A program made the translations under genes and the position numbers. 64,000 nucleotides of DNA from Arthrobacter sp. ov407 (GTDB taxonomy: Bacteria; Actinomycetota; Actinomycetes; Actinomycetales; Micrococcaceae): assembly GCF_900102895.1 (NCBI RefSeq), contig NZ_FNGD01000005.1, positions 62,001-126,000 of the forward strand, in the 5' to 3' direction. Positions 54,171 to 61,380 of the stretch are shown here, piece after piece. The notes under the pieces are model-generated. The model worked only from the letters and a program-made list of their open reading frames with translations, was not told where the DNA came from and ran no database searches. How positions within the stretch are numbered: position 1 is the first letter of the stretch; the number at the start of each line of letters is the position of its first letter.

Positions 54171-54234
54171 GCCAAATGTCACTTTGGCAACACGAGTCAC
54201 ATGCCTAACATAAACAACACTGGTGTCATTTGGC
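54171..54234. promoter_or_regulatory. Inverted box pair upstream of the NlpC/P60 gene
   Basis: GCCAAATGTCACTTTGGC (54171-54188) is itself an 18-bp hairpin/palindrome (GCCAAA/TTTGGC), and GTGTCATTTGGC (54223-54234) is an inverted near-copy of its first 12 bases. The gap 54075-54347 otherwise shows nothing. Binding or folding is inferred. Confidence 0.45.
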
Positions 54235-54347
54235 CACACGCGCGAGGGGTGTGTCGTGCTGGCAGCCGGCCGCCGCCCCAAGCCAGCCGCCGCCCAATCT
54301 CGGACGCGGGGGATCGCCGCAGGACGTTGCCGCAGGCCGGTGCCGGG

Positions 54348-55268
54348 TCAGGCGTGCTGGTGGGCCTCGTGCTCCGAATGCGTGGCGGGCTCGAGCTGGA
54401 ACGTGCAGTGTTCCGTGTCGAAATGGGAGCCCAGGCAGCTGGTGAGCTTGTCCAGGACCCGGTCGGCGCCCCGGGCACCGAGCGCCGCGTCCTCCACCAC
54501 CACGTGGGCGGAGAAGACGGGAACGCCCGAGGTAATGGTCCAGATATGGATGTCGTGCACGGACACCACGCCGTCCACCGCGAGGATGTGCTCGCGGATC
54601 ATCTGAACGTCTACGCCCTTGGGCGTGGCCTCGAGAAGCACGTCCACGACGTCGCGCAGCAGGTGCCAGGCCCGGGGCAGGATCATGAGGGCGATGAGGA
54701 TCGACGCGATGGTGTCGGCCGCCTGGAACCCGGTGACCATGATGACCACCGCCGCCGCAATGACCGCAAAGGACCCCAGCAGATCCCCCAGGACCTCCAG
54801 ATAGGCGCCGCGGACATTCAGGCTTTCCTTCTGGGCGCCGCGCAGGATCAGCAGGGAGACCAGGTTGGCGACGGCGCCGAGGACCGCCGCTGCGAGCATG
54901 ATGTCGGTGTGGACCTCGGGGGTGGCGCCGAGCCTTCGGATGGCTTCGGTGAAGATGACCACCGAGATGACGATCAGGACCAGGGCGTTTGCCAGCGCCG
55001 CCAGGACCTCGGCGCGCTGGTAACCGTAGGTGCGCAGATCGCTGGCGGGCCGGGCGGCGATCCACGCGGCCAGCAGGGCGATGAAGACGCCGGCCGCGTC
55101 GGAGAGCATGTGCCCGGCGTCGGCGAGCAGGGCCAGGGACCCGGAGACCACCGCGCCAATCGTCTGCACGAGCACCACGGCGAGCGTGATGGCCAGGACG
55201 GCAACCAGGCGCTTGCGGTGCTTCCCAGTGCCCGTGATGCCGTGCGAGTGGCTGTGGTCGTGTCCCAT
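54348..55268 (-). CDS. Cation diffusion facilitator, zinc/cadmium-type exporter
   Basis: A 306-residue CDF protein: His-rich tip MGHDHSHSHG, then six helices (LAVVLVQTIGAVVSGSLALL onward). Transport site residues are in LADAGHMLSDAAG (about residues 47-60) and GAYLEVLGDLLGSFAVIAA (about 153), and the C-terminal regulatory domain contains HDIHIWTI and HFDTEHCTFQLEP. It exports Zn2+, Co2+ or Cd2+ by proton antiport. A His-ending tail (HSEHEAHQHA) may bind metal. Downstream on the same strand of the zincin and EamA genes. Confidence 0.94.
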   Translation of the reverse strand: MGHDHSHSHGITGTGKHRKRLVAVLAITLAVVLVQTIGAVVSGSLALLADAGHMLSDAAGVFIALLAAWIAARPASDLRTYGYQRAEVLAALANALVLIVISVVIFTEAIRRLGATPEVHTDIMLAAAVLGAVANLVSLLILRGAQKESLNVRGAYLEVLGDLLGSFAVIAAAVVIMVTGFQAADTIASILIALMILPRAWHLLRDVVDVLLEATPKGVDVQMIREHILAVDGVVSVHDIHIWTITSGVPVFSAHVVVEDAALGARGADRVLDKLTSCLGSHFDTEHCTFQLEPATHSEHEAHQHA

Positions 55269-55278
55269 GCCTACAAGG

Positions 55279-55710
55279 CTATCCCCAGCCGAGCTCGTGC
55301 AGGCGCGCGTCGCTGATGCCGAAGTGGTGGGCTATCTCATGCACCACAGTGACGGTGACTTCGTCGATCACGTCCTCCCGGGAGGCGCAGATGTCCAGGA
55401 TGGGCTGGCGGAAGATGGTGATCCGGTCCGGCAGCGAGCCGGCGTCCCACCAGGAGTCCCGCTCGGTCAGGGGAACCCCCTCATAGAGCCCCAGCAGCAC
55501 GGTGTCCGGATCCTCCCCGGGCTGCGGGGTGTAGTCGTCCTCGATGAAGATCGCCACATTGCTCATGGTCTTCGCCAGCTCCGGCGGGATCCGGTCCAGG
55601 GCGTCAGTCACCGCGGCTTCGAAATCGGCCTCGGACATCGGGAAGGGTCCGTCACCGCCGTCCCCGCCGTTCGGAACGATCGGCAGGCCGGGCGGGAGGG
55701 ACGGGGGCAT
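55279..55710 (-). CDS. Metallopeptidase family protein (zincin)
   Basis: A 143-residue protein with the zinc peptidase motif HEIAHHFGI (about residues 124-132) near its end, preceded by NVAIFIEDDYTPQPGEDPDT and RITIFRQPILDICASREDVI. This matches the small actinobacterial metallopeptidase family (DUF1025 type), whose substrate is unknown. No signal peptide. It ends ten bases before the CDF gene start, so they probably form an operon. Confidence 0.85.
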   Translation of the reverse strand: MPPSLPPGLPIVPNGGDGGDGPFPMSEADFEAAVTDALDRIPPELAKTMSNVAIFIEDDYTPQPGEDPDTVLLGLYEGVPLTERDSWWDAGSLPDRITIFRQPILDICASREDVIDEVTVTVVHEIAHHFGISDARLHELGWG

Positions 55711-55719
55711 ACGGAAACT

Positions 55720-56700
55720 CTAGCGGGACCGGCGCCGGGTCAGCCCCACGCCCACAAGGCAGATCACGCCGCCCACCAGGCCCCAGATGGTCGGAATCTC
55801 GCCCAGGACCAGCCAGGAGATCAGAATTGTGGTGCCAGGGACCAGGTAGGTGGTGGCGGCGAGGCGGCCCGCGTCAATCAGCGACAGCGCGTACGCCCAC
55901 GTGGTGAACGCGATCGCAGTGGGGAAAATGCCGAGATAGACCAGGCCCAGCGTTGCCGGCAGGGGAGCGGCCTGCAGCTCGGTGATCAGCTGGCCGCTGA
56001 AGGGCAGGCAGCAGACCGCGCCCACCATGATGCCGAACCACGTGGCCTGGGCGGCCGGAAACTTGCGCAGCACCGGCTTTTGGACGATCACGCTCACCGC
56101 GGCCAGTGCGGCCGCGAGCAGGCAGAGCAGCACCCCGGTCACGTCCGCCGTCGACCGCTGGCCGGAACCAAGCGCGATCACGGCCACGCCGCCGAAGGCG
56201 ATCAGGCTGCCGATGATCAGCCACCGCGGGAAGCCCTCTTTCAGGATCACGCCGGCCATCACGGCGACCAGGATGGGGTTGACGTTGATCAGCAGCGCGG
56301 CCGTGCCGGCGTCGAGCATGTGCTCGGCGGCGTTCAGCGCCACGTTGTAGCCTCCGAACCACATGACGCCGTAGGCCAGGATGGGCCACCATTCGCGGCC
56401 CCGGGGCAGCCCCCTGAGCTTCGGCACCACCAGGAGGCCCAGCACGACGGCGGCAACTGACAGCCGGCCGAGCGTCAGGGGACCGGGGGAGAAGCTCGGG
56501 CCCACGGCCCGGATGCCGACAAATGCCGAGGCCCACAGGACCACGGTCACGACGACGGCGGCGATGCCGAGCCTGCTGATCGGGGCCGGGTGTCCGGACG
56601 GGGTTGGAGCGGGTTGCGGGGCGGGTGCGGGGGCAGCGTGCGGAGACCCTTCGTGGGGGCGTGCGGACGGAGTGGGGCCGGATGCGGAGGTTGTAGCCAT
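55720..56700 (-). CDS. EamA/DMT family transporter
   Basis: A 326-residue permease with ten helices in two repeats: IAAVVVTVVLWASAFVGIRA (about residues 47-66) starts the first EamA repeat, and FPAAQATWFGIMVGAVCCLP (about 205-224) the second. The N-terminal 40 residues are Pro/His-rich and disordered. DMT transporters move metabolites or drugs outward; the substrate is unknown. It starts at ATG 56700 and precedes the metallopeptidase gene by nine bases. Confidence 0.92.
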   Translation of the reverse strand: MATTSASGPTPSARPHEGSPHAAPAPAPQPAPTPSGHPAPISRLGIAAVVVTVVLWASAFVGIRAVGPSFSPGPLTLGRLSVAAVVLGLLVVPKLRGLPRGREWWPILAYGVMWFGGYNVALNAAEHMLDAGTAALLINVNPILVAVMAGVILKEGFPRWLIIGSLIAFGGVAVIALGSGQRSTADVTGVLLCLLAAALAAVSVIVQKPVLRKFPAAQATWFGIMVGAVCCLPFSGQLITELQAAPLPATLGLVYLGIFPTAIAFTTWAYALSLIDAGRLAATTYLVPGTTILISWLVLGEIPTIWGLVGGVICLVGVGLTRRRSR

Positions 56701-56809
56701 GCTGCCAATCTAGCCGCTACAGCACGGTCAGGACTGGCGGGAATCGGTCACGTCTAGCCGAGATCCTGCCAACCTGCCGGACGGCCTGCTTCCAGAATGC
56801 CGGACGGCG

Positions 56810-57691
56810 TCAGCGGAGGACCCTCGCCGCGGCCCTCACAGCGTCCGCGACGTCGGTCAGCGCCGCCGAGCCGCGCCGCCACTGCTGCCAGTAGAGGGTG
56901 ACGTCCACGTCCGCGTTGGGGGAGAGCGTCTCGAGCCTGCCGGTTGCCAGGTCTTCGCCGATTTCGATCTCGGGCATCATGCCCCAGCCCATGCCCCAGC
57001 GGATGGCATCGCCAAACTCCTGGGCGGCCGGCACATAGTGGCGCGGCGGCTGAAGGGCTGCGCGGCTGAACCGGCGCAGCCAGCGGTCCTGCAGATCGTC
57101 CTTGCGGTCAAAGACCACAACGGGAGCAGCGGCCAGCGTCGCGGCGCTCACCCCGGTCCCAAACCAGCGGCGGGTGAAGTCCGGAGCGCACACCGGAAAA
57201 TAGCGCATGATGCCCAGCTTGCTGGACGAGCAGCCGGGCACGGGCTTGGCTGTTGCCGTGATGGCGGCAGCGGCGGTGCCGGCGCGCAGCAGGTCCAACG
57301 AGTGCTCCTGGTCTTCGCGCAGGATCTCCAGCTGGACGTTGTCACTGGCCGGCGCGAGGCCGGCCAACGCCCAGGTGTGCAAGGAATCGCTGTTGATCAC
57401 CAGGGTCAGGCGCGTTCCCCCGCGGGGTTGCTCCGGCTGCAGTTCCTCGATCAGGTCCGCGGCGAGCAAATCCAGCTGCCGGGCGAACCGCACCACGGCC
57501 TCGCCGGATTCTGTAAGCCCGGGCGGCCGCGCGCGGGTCAGGACGGGCCGGCCGACGGCCGCCTCAAGGGCCCGGACACGCTGACTGATGGCCGAGGGCG
57601 TCACGGACAGGTGGGCGGCTGCGGCGTCGAAGCTCCCGTACGTGAGGATTGCGGCCAGCGTCCGGGCCTGCTCGGGGGAAATTTCCATCAT
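56810..57691 (-). CDS. lysG: LysG/ArgP-type LysR regulator
   Basis: A 293-residue LysR protein. The HTH is QARTLAAILTYGSFDAAAAH, then LSVTPSAISQRVRALEAAVG (about residues 8-47), which is the ArgP/LysG form, and a periplasmic-binding-type effector domain follows. LysG activates the divergent lysine/arginine exporter when intracellular lysine, arginine or histidine is high. The exporter gene begins 66 bp away on the other strand, the classic arrangement. Confidence 0.9.
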   Translation of the reverse strand: MMEISPEQARTLAAILTYGSFDAAAAHLSVTPSAISQRVRALEAAVGRPVLTRARPPGLTESGEAVVRFARQLDLLAADLIEELQPEQPRGGTRLTLVINSDSLHTWALAGLAPASDNVQLEILREDQEHSLDLLRAGTAAAAITATAKPVPGCSSSKLGIMRYFPVCAPDFTRRWFGTGVSAATLAAAPVVVFDRKDDLQDRWLRRFSRAALQPPRHYVPAAQEFGDAIRWGMGWGMMPEIEIGEDLATGRLETLSPNADVDVTLYWQQWRRGSAALTDVADAVRAAARVLR

Positions 57692-57756
57692 TAGCTCATC
57701 TTATGTATCAGCAGAAAGTTTAACTGGCTTCATCTTCTGGGGCACCCTACCGTGGA

Positions 57757-58362
57757 GTGGTGATCCTCCCCCTGTTCTCCGGCCTCTCCGCCGGACTGTC
57801 CCTCATCGTTGCCATCGGCGCGCAGAACGCCTTTGTCCTCCGCCAGGGCATCCAGCGCTCCCACGTCGTCATGGTGGTGGCAGTCTGCGCGGTTTCGGAC
57901 CTCGTGCTGATCCTGCTGGGCGTCGCCGGCATCGGTGTCCTCCTGGACCGGGCGCCCGCCGCCATCGTGGTGATCCGGTGGGTCGGGGCCGCGTTCCTCC
58001 TCGTCTACGGAGCGCTCGCGGCCTGGCGTGCGGTCCGGGGGCAGCAGTTGGAGAATCCCGGCGACAAGCCGGCCGGTGGCCGGGCCGCCGTGCTGGGTAC
58101 CTGCCTGGCCTTCACCTGGTTGAACCCGCACGTCTATTTGGACACTGTGTTGCTGCTCGGGTCCCTCGCCGCCGCCCAAGGCGAAGCCGGGCGCTGGTGG
58201 TTCGCCGCCGGGGCCGGCCTGGGAAGCATTGCCTGGTTCACCGCCCTGGGCGCGGGGGCGCGTTTCCTCACGTCCCTGTTCCGGCGCCGGGCTGCCTGGC
58301 GCGTGCTCGACGCCGGAATCGCCGTCGTGATGATCACCCTTGCCGTGCTGCTGCTTGCCTGA
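57757..58362 (+). CDS. lysE: LysE/ArgO-type basic amino acid exporter
   Basis: A 201-residue, six-helix exporter with LysE signatures GLSLIVAIGAQNAFVLRQGI (about residues 12-31) and FTWLNPHVYLDTVLLLGSLA (about 113-132). The adjacent GTG codons 57757 and 57760 both fit; the leader to the divergent lysG is only 65 bp. It exports lysine and/or arginine. Regulation by the adjacent lysG is expected. Confidence 0.93.
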   Translation: MVILPLFSGLSAGLSLIVAIGAQNAFVLRQGIQRSHVVMVVAVCAVSDLVLILLGVAGIGVLLDRAPAAIVVIRWVGAAFLLVYGALAAWRAVRGQQLENPGDKPAGGRAAVLGTCLAFTWLNPHVYLDTVLLLGSLAAAQGEAGRWWFAAGAGLGSIAWFTALGAGARFLTSLFRRRAAWRVLDAGIAVVMITLAVLLLA

Positions 58363-58490
58363 GGGCCGCGACGGGCCACCGCTGTGCCGACGCAGGGTGC
58401 AGGGAAAGCCCAAGCTGATCCAGACCTGCCCTTCCGTCGGGGGCCGGTAGGCCCTTGTCCGCTCAATGTGGCGAGTTCACGATTGTTGGT

Positions 58491-59036
58491 ATGACGGCAT
58501 CCCCAGCTTCAGCCCGCGAAAGAAAGCGTGCAGCCATCGGTACAGCCGCCTTCGCCGTTGCCCCCGCAACAGCCGCCGGCCTGGTGCCGTGGCTTCTGAC
58601 CCGTTGGGAATTGGAGTCCCCGGTCCCCGGCGGGGTGCCTGCGCAGATCACCGGCGCCCTACTGATCGGTGCGGGCGCGGCGGTGATCGCGAACTCCTTT
58701 GTGCATTTCGCCGTGGAAGGCATCGGGACCCCCGCGCCATTTGCCCCTCCCAAGCGGCTGGTGGTTGGCGGGCTCTACCGGTACGTGCGGAATCCGATGT
58801 ATGTGTCCATTGCGGCGGCCGTCGCAGGGCAGGGACTCCTGCTTGGCCAGCCGAAGCTCTTTTTGGCCCTGGGCATCGGCGCCGTTCCGGTGGTGGCGTT
58901 CGTCCGGCTGTACGAGGAGCCCGCACTGACCCGGAAGTTCGGTGCGGCCTACGAGGAGTACCGCCGTAACGTCCCCCGCTGGCTGCCCAGGCTTACGCCG
59001 TGGCGGCCCGAGAGGCCGGAACCGTCCCGGAGCTAG
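58491..59036 (+). CDS. Isoprenylcysteine carboxyl methyltransferase-like membrane protein
   Basis: ATG 58491 gives 181 residues, with three to four helices (GTAAFAVAPATAAGLVPWLL, ITGALLIGAGAAVIANSFVH and AAVAGQGLLLGQPKLFLALG). The family patch is GLYRYVRNPMYVSIAAAVAG (about residues 98-117) and RLYEEPALTRKFGAAYEEYR (about 141-160), which matches ICMT/phospholipid-methyltransferase-like proteins. Bacteria lack prenylated CAAX proteins, so the methyl acceptor is probably a lipid or small molecule. Confidence 0.87.
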   Translation: MTASPASARERKRAAIGTAAFAVAPATAAGLVPWLLTRWELESPVPGGVPAQITGALLIGAGAAVIANSFVHFAVEGIGTPAPFAPPKRLVVGGLYRYVRNPMYVSIAAAVAGQGLLLGQPKLFLALGIGAVPVVAFVRLYEEPALTRKFGAAYEEYRRNVPRWLPRLTPWRPERPEPSRS

Positions 59037-59068
59037 GACGCCGGTGGCGTAGGGCTGGGGCGCGGCCC

Positions 59069-60088
59069 CTACTTGCCGCGTGCAGACCACTCCAGCAGCC
59101 GATCCAGCGGCCAGGTGGTGACAATCTGCTCGGCGGGCACGCCGTTCGCGGCCGCGCGCTCGGCACCGTACTGCAGAAAATCCAGCTGGCCCGGCGCATG
59201 GGCGTCACTGTCGATGCTGAAGAGGCACCCGGCTTCGAGGGCCAGCCGGATCAGCTCGTCCGGCGGATCCTGCCGTTCGGGGCGGGAATTGATTTCGACT
59301 GCCACGTCATTCCCGGCGCACGCCGCAAACACGCGCTCGGCGTCGAACTCGGACTGCGGCCGGGTGCCCCGCGATCCCTGCAGCAGCCGGCCGGTGCAGT
59401 GGCCGAGGACGTTCATGTGCGGATCGTTGATGGCGCCCAGCATCCGCTCGGTCATGGTGCGTCGGTCGGAACGGAGTTTCGAGTGCACGCTCGCCACCAC
59501 GATGTCCAGCTGCTCCAGCATCTCCGGGGACTGGTCCAGGGTGCCGTCCTCCAGGATGTCCACCTCGATCCCGGCCAGGAGGCGGAAGTCCCCGCCGTTC
59601 CCGTTGAGGTCCGCAACAACGTCCAGCTGTTCCCGAAGGCGTTCGGCGCTCAGGCCGTTGGCGATCTTGAGGTTAGGGGAGTGGTCGGTCAGGGCGAGGT
59701 AGTCCCGGCCCAGCGTCCGGGCGGCGTCGGCCATGAGTGCGATCGGGGACCCGCCGTCGGACCAATCGCTGTGGCTGTGCAGGTCCCCTCGGAGGGCGGA
59801 GTTCAGTTCTGCGCCGCCGGTCGCGAGTGGCTGCTGCCCGTGTTGGCGCAGGCCCTCAAGGTAGTCGGGTACGCCGCCGTCGACCGCCTGCCTGATGACT
59901 TCGAAAGTTCTGTCCCCGATCCCCTTCATGCTCTTCAGCCTGCCGCTGCGTGCCCGCGCCGCGACCTCGTCCGGGTCCAGGGCGCCGATAATCCCGGCTG
60001 CCTTCCGGAACGCCTGGATTTTGAACGTGGGGGCGAGCTCGCGTTCCAGCCAGAACGCAATCTCATTGAGGGCATCAACGGCATCCAT
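59069..60088 (-). CDS. PHP-domain metallophosphoesterase with helix-hairpin-helix N-terminus
   Basis: ATG 60088 gives 339 residues. The N-terminal 80 residues (ALNEIAFWLERELAPTFKIQ, then RLKSMKGIGDRTFEVIRQAV) resemble the HhH domain of family X DNA polymerases, and the PHP part follows with LRGDLHSHSDWSDGGSPIAL (about residues 98-117), ALTDHSPNLKI, VASVHSKLR and SIDSDAHAPGQLD holding the metal-binding His/Asp. The polymerase palm is absent, so it is a stand-alone PHP phosphoesterase. Confidence 0.92.
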   Translation of the reverse strand: MDAVDALNEIAFWLERELAPTFKIQAFRKAAGIIGALDPDEVAARARSGRLKSMKGIGDRTFEVIRQAVDGGVPDYLEGLRQHGQQPLATGGAELNSALRGDLHSHSDWSDGGSPIALMADAARTLGRDYLALTDHSPNLKIANGLSAERLREQLDVVADLNGNGGDFRLLAGIEVDILEDGTLDQSPEMLEQLDIVVASVHSKLRSDRRTMTERMLGAINDPHMNVLGHCTGRLLQGSRGTRPQSEFDAERVFAACAGNDVAVEINSRPERQDPPDELIRLALEAGCLFSIDSDAHAPGQLDFLQYGAERAAANGVPAEQIVTTWPLDRLLEWSARGK

Positions 60089-60141
60089 CCGTCCATCTTG
60101 CACCCACCTGGCACACATCTTGCGCCCGCGCGAGGCCTTTT

Positions 60142-60171
60142 TTGGATAATCCGGGGGTCTGCCCTTATAGT
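60142..60171 (+). promoter_or_regulatory. Promoter before the tRNA cluster
   Basis: TTGGAT (60142-60147) and TATAGT (60166-60171) are spaced 18 bases, 95 bp before tRNA-Glu; the AT-rich stretch stands out. Confidence 0.5.
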
Positions 60172-60265
60172 TTTATAGTCCAGTTCGGAGGAACCCGAAA
60201 GGACAAAAACGACAGGCTTCGGCCCTTAATTTTTGCCCTGAGATGTTCAACCGGATGGCGTCCTG

Positions 60266-60338
60266 GCCCCCATCGTCTAGCGGCCTAGGACACCGCCCTT
60301 TCACGGCGGCGGCACGGGTTCGAATCCCGTTGGGGGTA
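60266..60338 (+). tRNA. tRNA-Glu (TTC)
   Basis: A 73-base cloverleaf. Acceptor GCCCCCA pairs with TGGGGGT (one G-T), the anticodon stem is CCGCC/GGCGG around CTTTCAC (anticodon TTC at 60299-60301), and the T loop is GGTTCGAATCC. CCA is not encoded. Confidence 0.97.
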
Positions 60339-60444
60339 CGCAAGGAACTGGTCAAGCCGGATGAAAAAGTCTGGTAGGCTAAAGGCCTTGAAAATTTGCG
60401 GTAGCGATGCCGCAGACAGCAAGAAACACGCAGTAAACAAGCAA

Positions 60445-60518
60445 GGCCCTGTAGCGCAGTTGGTTAGCGCGCCGCCCTGTCACGGCGGAGGTCGCGGGTT
60501 CAAGTCCCGTCAGGGTCG
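60445..60518 (+). tRNA. tRNA-Asp (GTC)
   Basis: A 74-base cloverleaf. Acceptor GGCCCTG pairs with CAGGGTC, anticodon stem CCGCC/GGCGG surrounds CTGTCAC (anticodon GTC), T loop GGTTCAAGTCC. CCA is not encoded. Confidence 0.97.
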
Positions 60519-60566
60519 CTCTGATTGCCGGAGAAGTTTCCGGTCGTCAAGGTGACGCGTCACCTA

Positions 60567-60642
60567 GGCTCTGTAGCTCAGTTGGTAGAGCGTTCGACTG
60601 AAAATCGAAAGGTCACCGGATCGACGCCGGTCGGAGCCACCA
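60567..60642 (+). tRNA. tRNA-Phe (GAA)
   Basis: A 76-base cloverleaf including encoded CCA (60640-60642). Acceptor GGCTCTG pairs with CGGAGCC, anticodon stem TTCGA/TCGAA surrounds CTGAAAA (anticodon GAA). The T loop is GGATCGACGCC. It borders the decayed island to the right. Confidence 0.97.
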
Positions 60643-60646
60643 GCTA

Positions 60647-60696
60647 GAACCCCGCAGTTCCCAGTGTTCATACGGGATCCGCGGGGTTCTTTGTTT
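60647..60696 (+). terminator. Rho-independent terminator of the tRNA cluster
   Basis: Perfect 9-bp stem GAACCCCGC (60647-60655) / GCGGGGTTC (60681-60689), then TTTGTTTG. Confidence 0.8.
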
Positions 60697-60796
60697 GTCC
60701 AGGACCGGCTGAGATTCAGTCTGGATCAGGCCGAATCAGCCAAATTCTGGGACAGACCTCGGGTATCCCCTAGGTAGACGGCGCACCCGGCGCGCG

Positions 60797-61277
60797 TTGA
60801 TCGCCACCTCAAACAAACGCGACATCGTCGATGTCACGCGCCCGATCCGGGCTGACGCCGGCGACGTGTGGGTCTTTGGTCCGCAGGCTGTCGCCGAAAA
60901 AGAGCCCACCTGGTGATGGAATCCGCTCTCCTACGTGAAGAACGAAGCGACGGCCGGGAACCTGGTCCAGCACTTCGCCAACGGCTCCCGGGAACCCGGG
61001 ACCAAACCCGATGCCTACTTCGACCCGGCAGGCCAGAAACTGCTCAAGGCCTTCCTGCTCGCCGCCTCCCTCGACTTCGCCCCGGTCACACAGGTCTACA
61101 CCTGACTGACGCGCCCGCCCGACGAGGCCCTCGCAGAACTGCTCAGGACCGCCGGGTATGACCTGCTATCGGACATGGTGATGGGCCACATCCGCGAACC
61201 GGAAAAGCAGCGGGCAGGAGTCTACGGCACCGCCCGGCAAATGGTTTCCTGCCTGACCGACCGCGAGGTCATCGGTG
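60797..61277 (+). pseudogene. Remnant of a VirD4/TraG-type conjugative coupling ATPase
   Basis: In one unbroken frame the region reads as the middle of an actinobacterial TraG/VirD4-like protein (VWVFGPQAVAEKEPTW, then WNPLSYVKNEATAGN, YFDPAGQKLLKAFLLAASLD and EKQRAGVYGTARQMVSCLT). Two TGA codons (60914-60916 and 61103-61105) replace what should be tryptophans (PTW-W and VYT-W in homologues). Only about 160 residues remain of about 600. It follows tRNA-Phe and is the only trace of a conjugative element here, so an old integration at the tRNA cluster is the natural explanation. Confidence 0.75.
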
Positions 61278-61380
61278 GGAGGCCCCCACCGGGAGCCCAA
61301 GGAAACAGGCCGGGAACATCCAAGCGGCGATGGGCGCCCGAATACGGCAACAAACTCACTCGAGAGCGTAGGCTCCCGGT

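Noticed and set aside
54075..54347. Possible c-di-AMP (ydaO/yuaA) riboswitch before the NlpC/P60 gene
   Set aside because: This riboswitch often precedes actinobacterial wall hydrolases, but the conserved GACAGCTAACCCGGTAGGC-type core is not found in the minus-strand leader.
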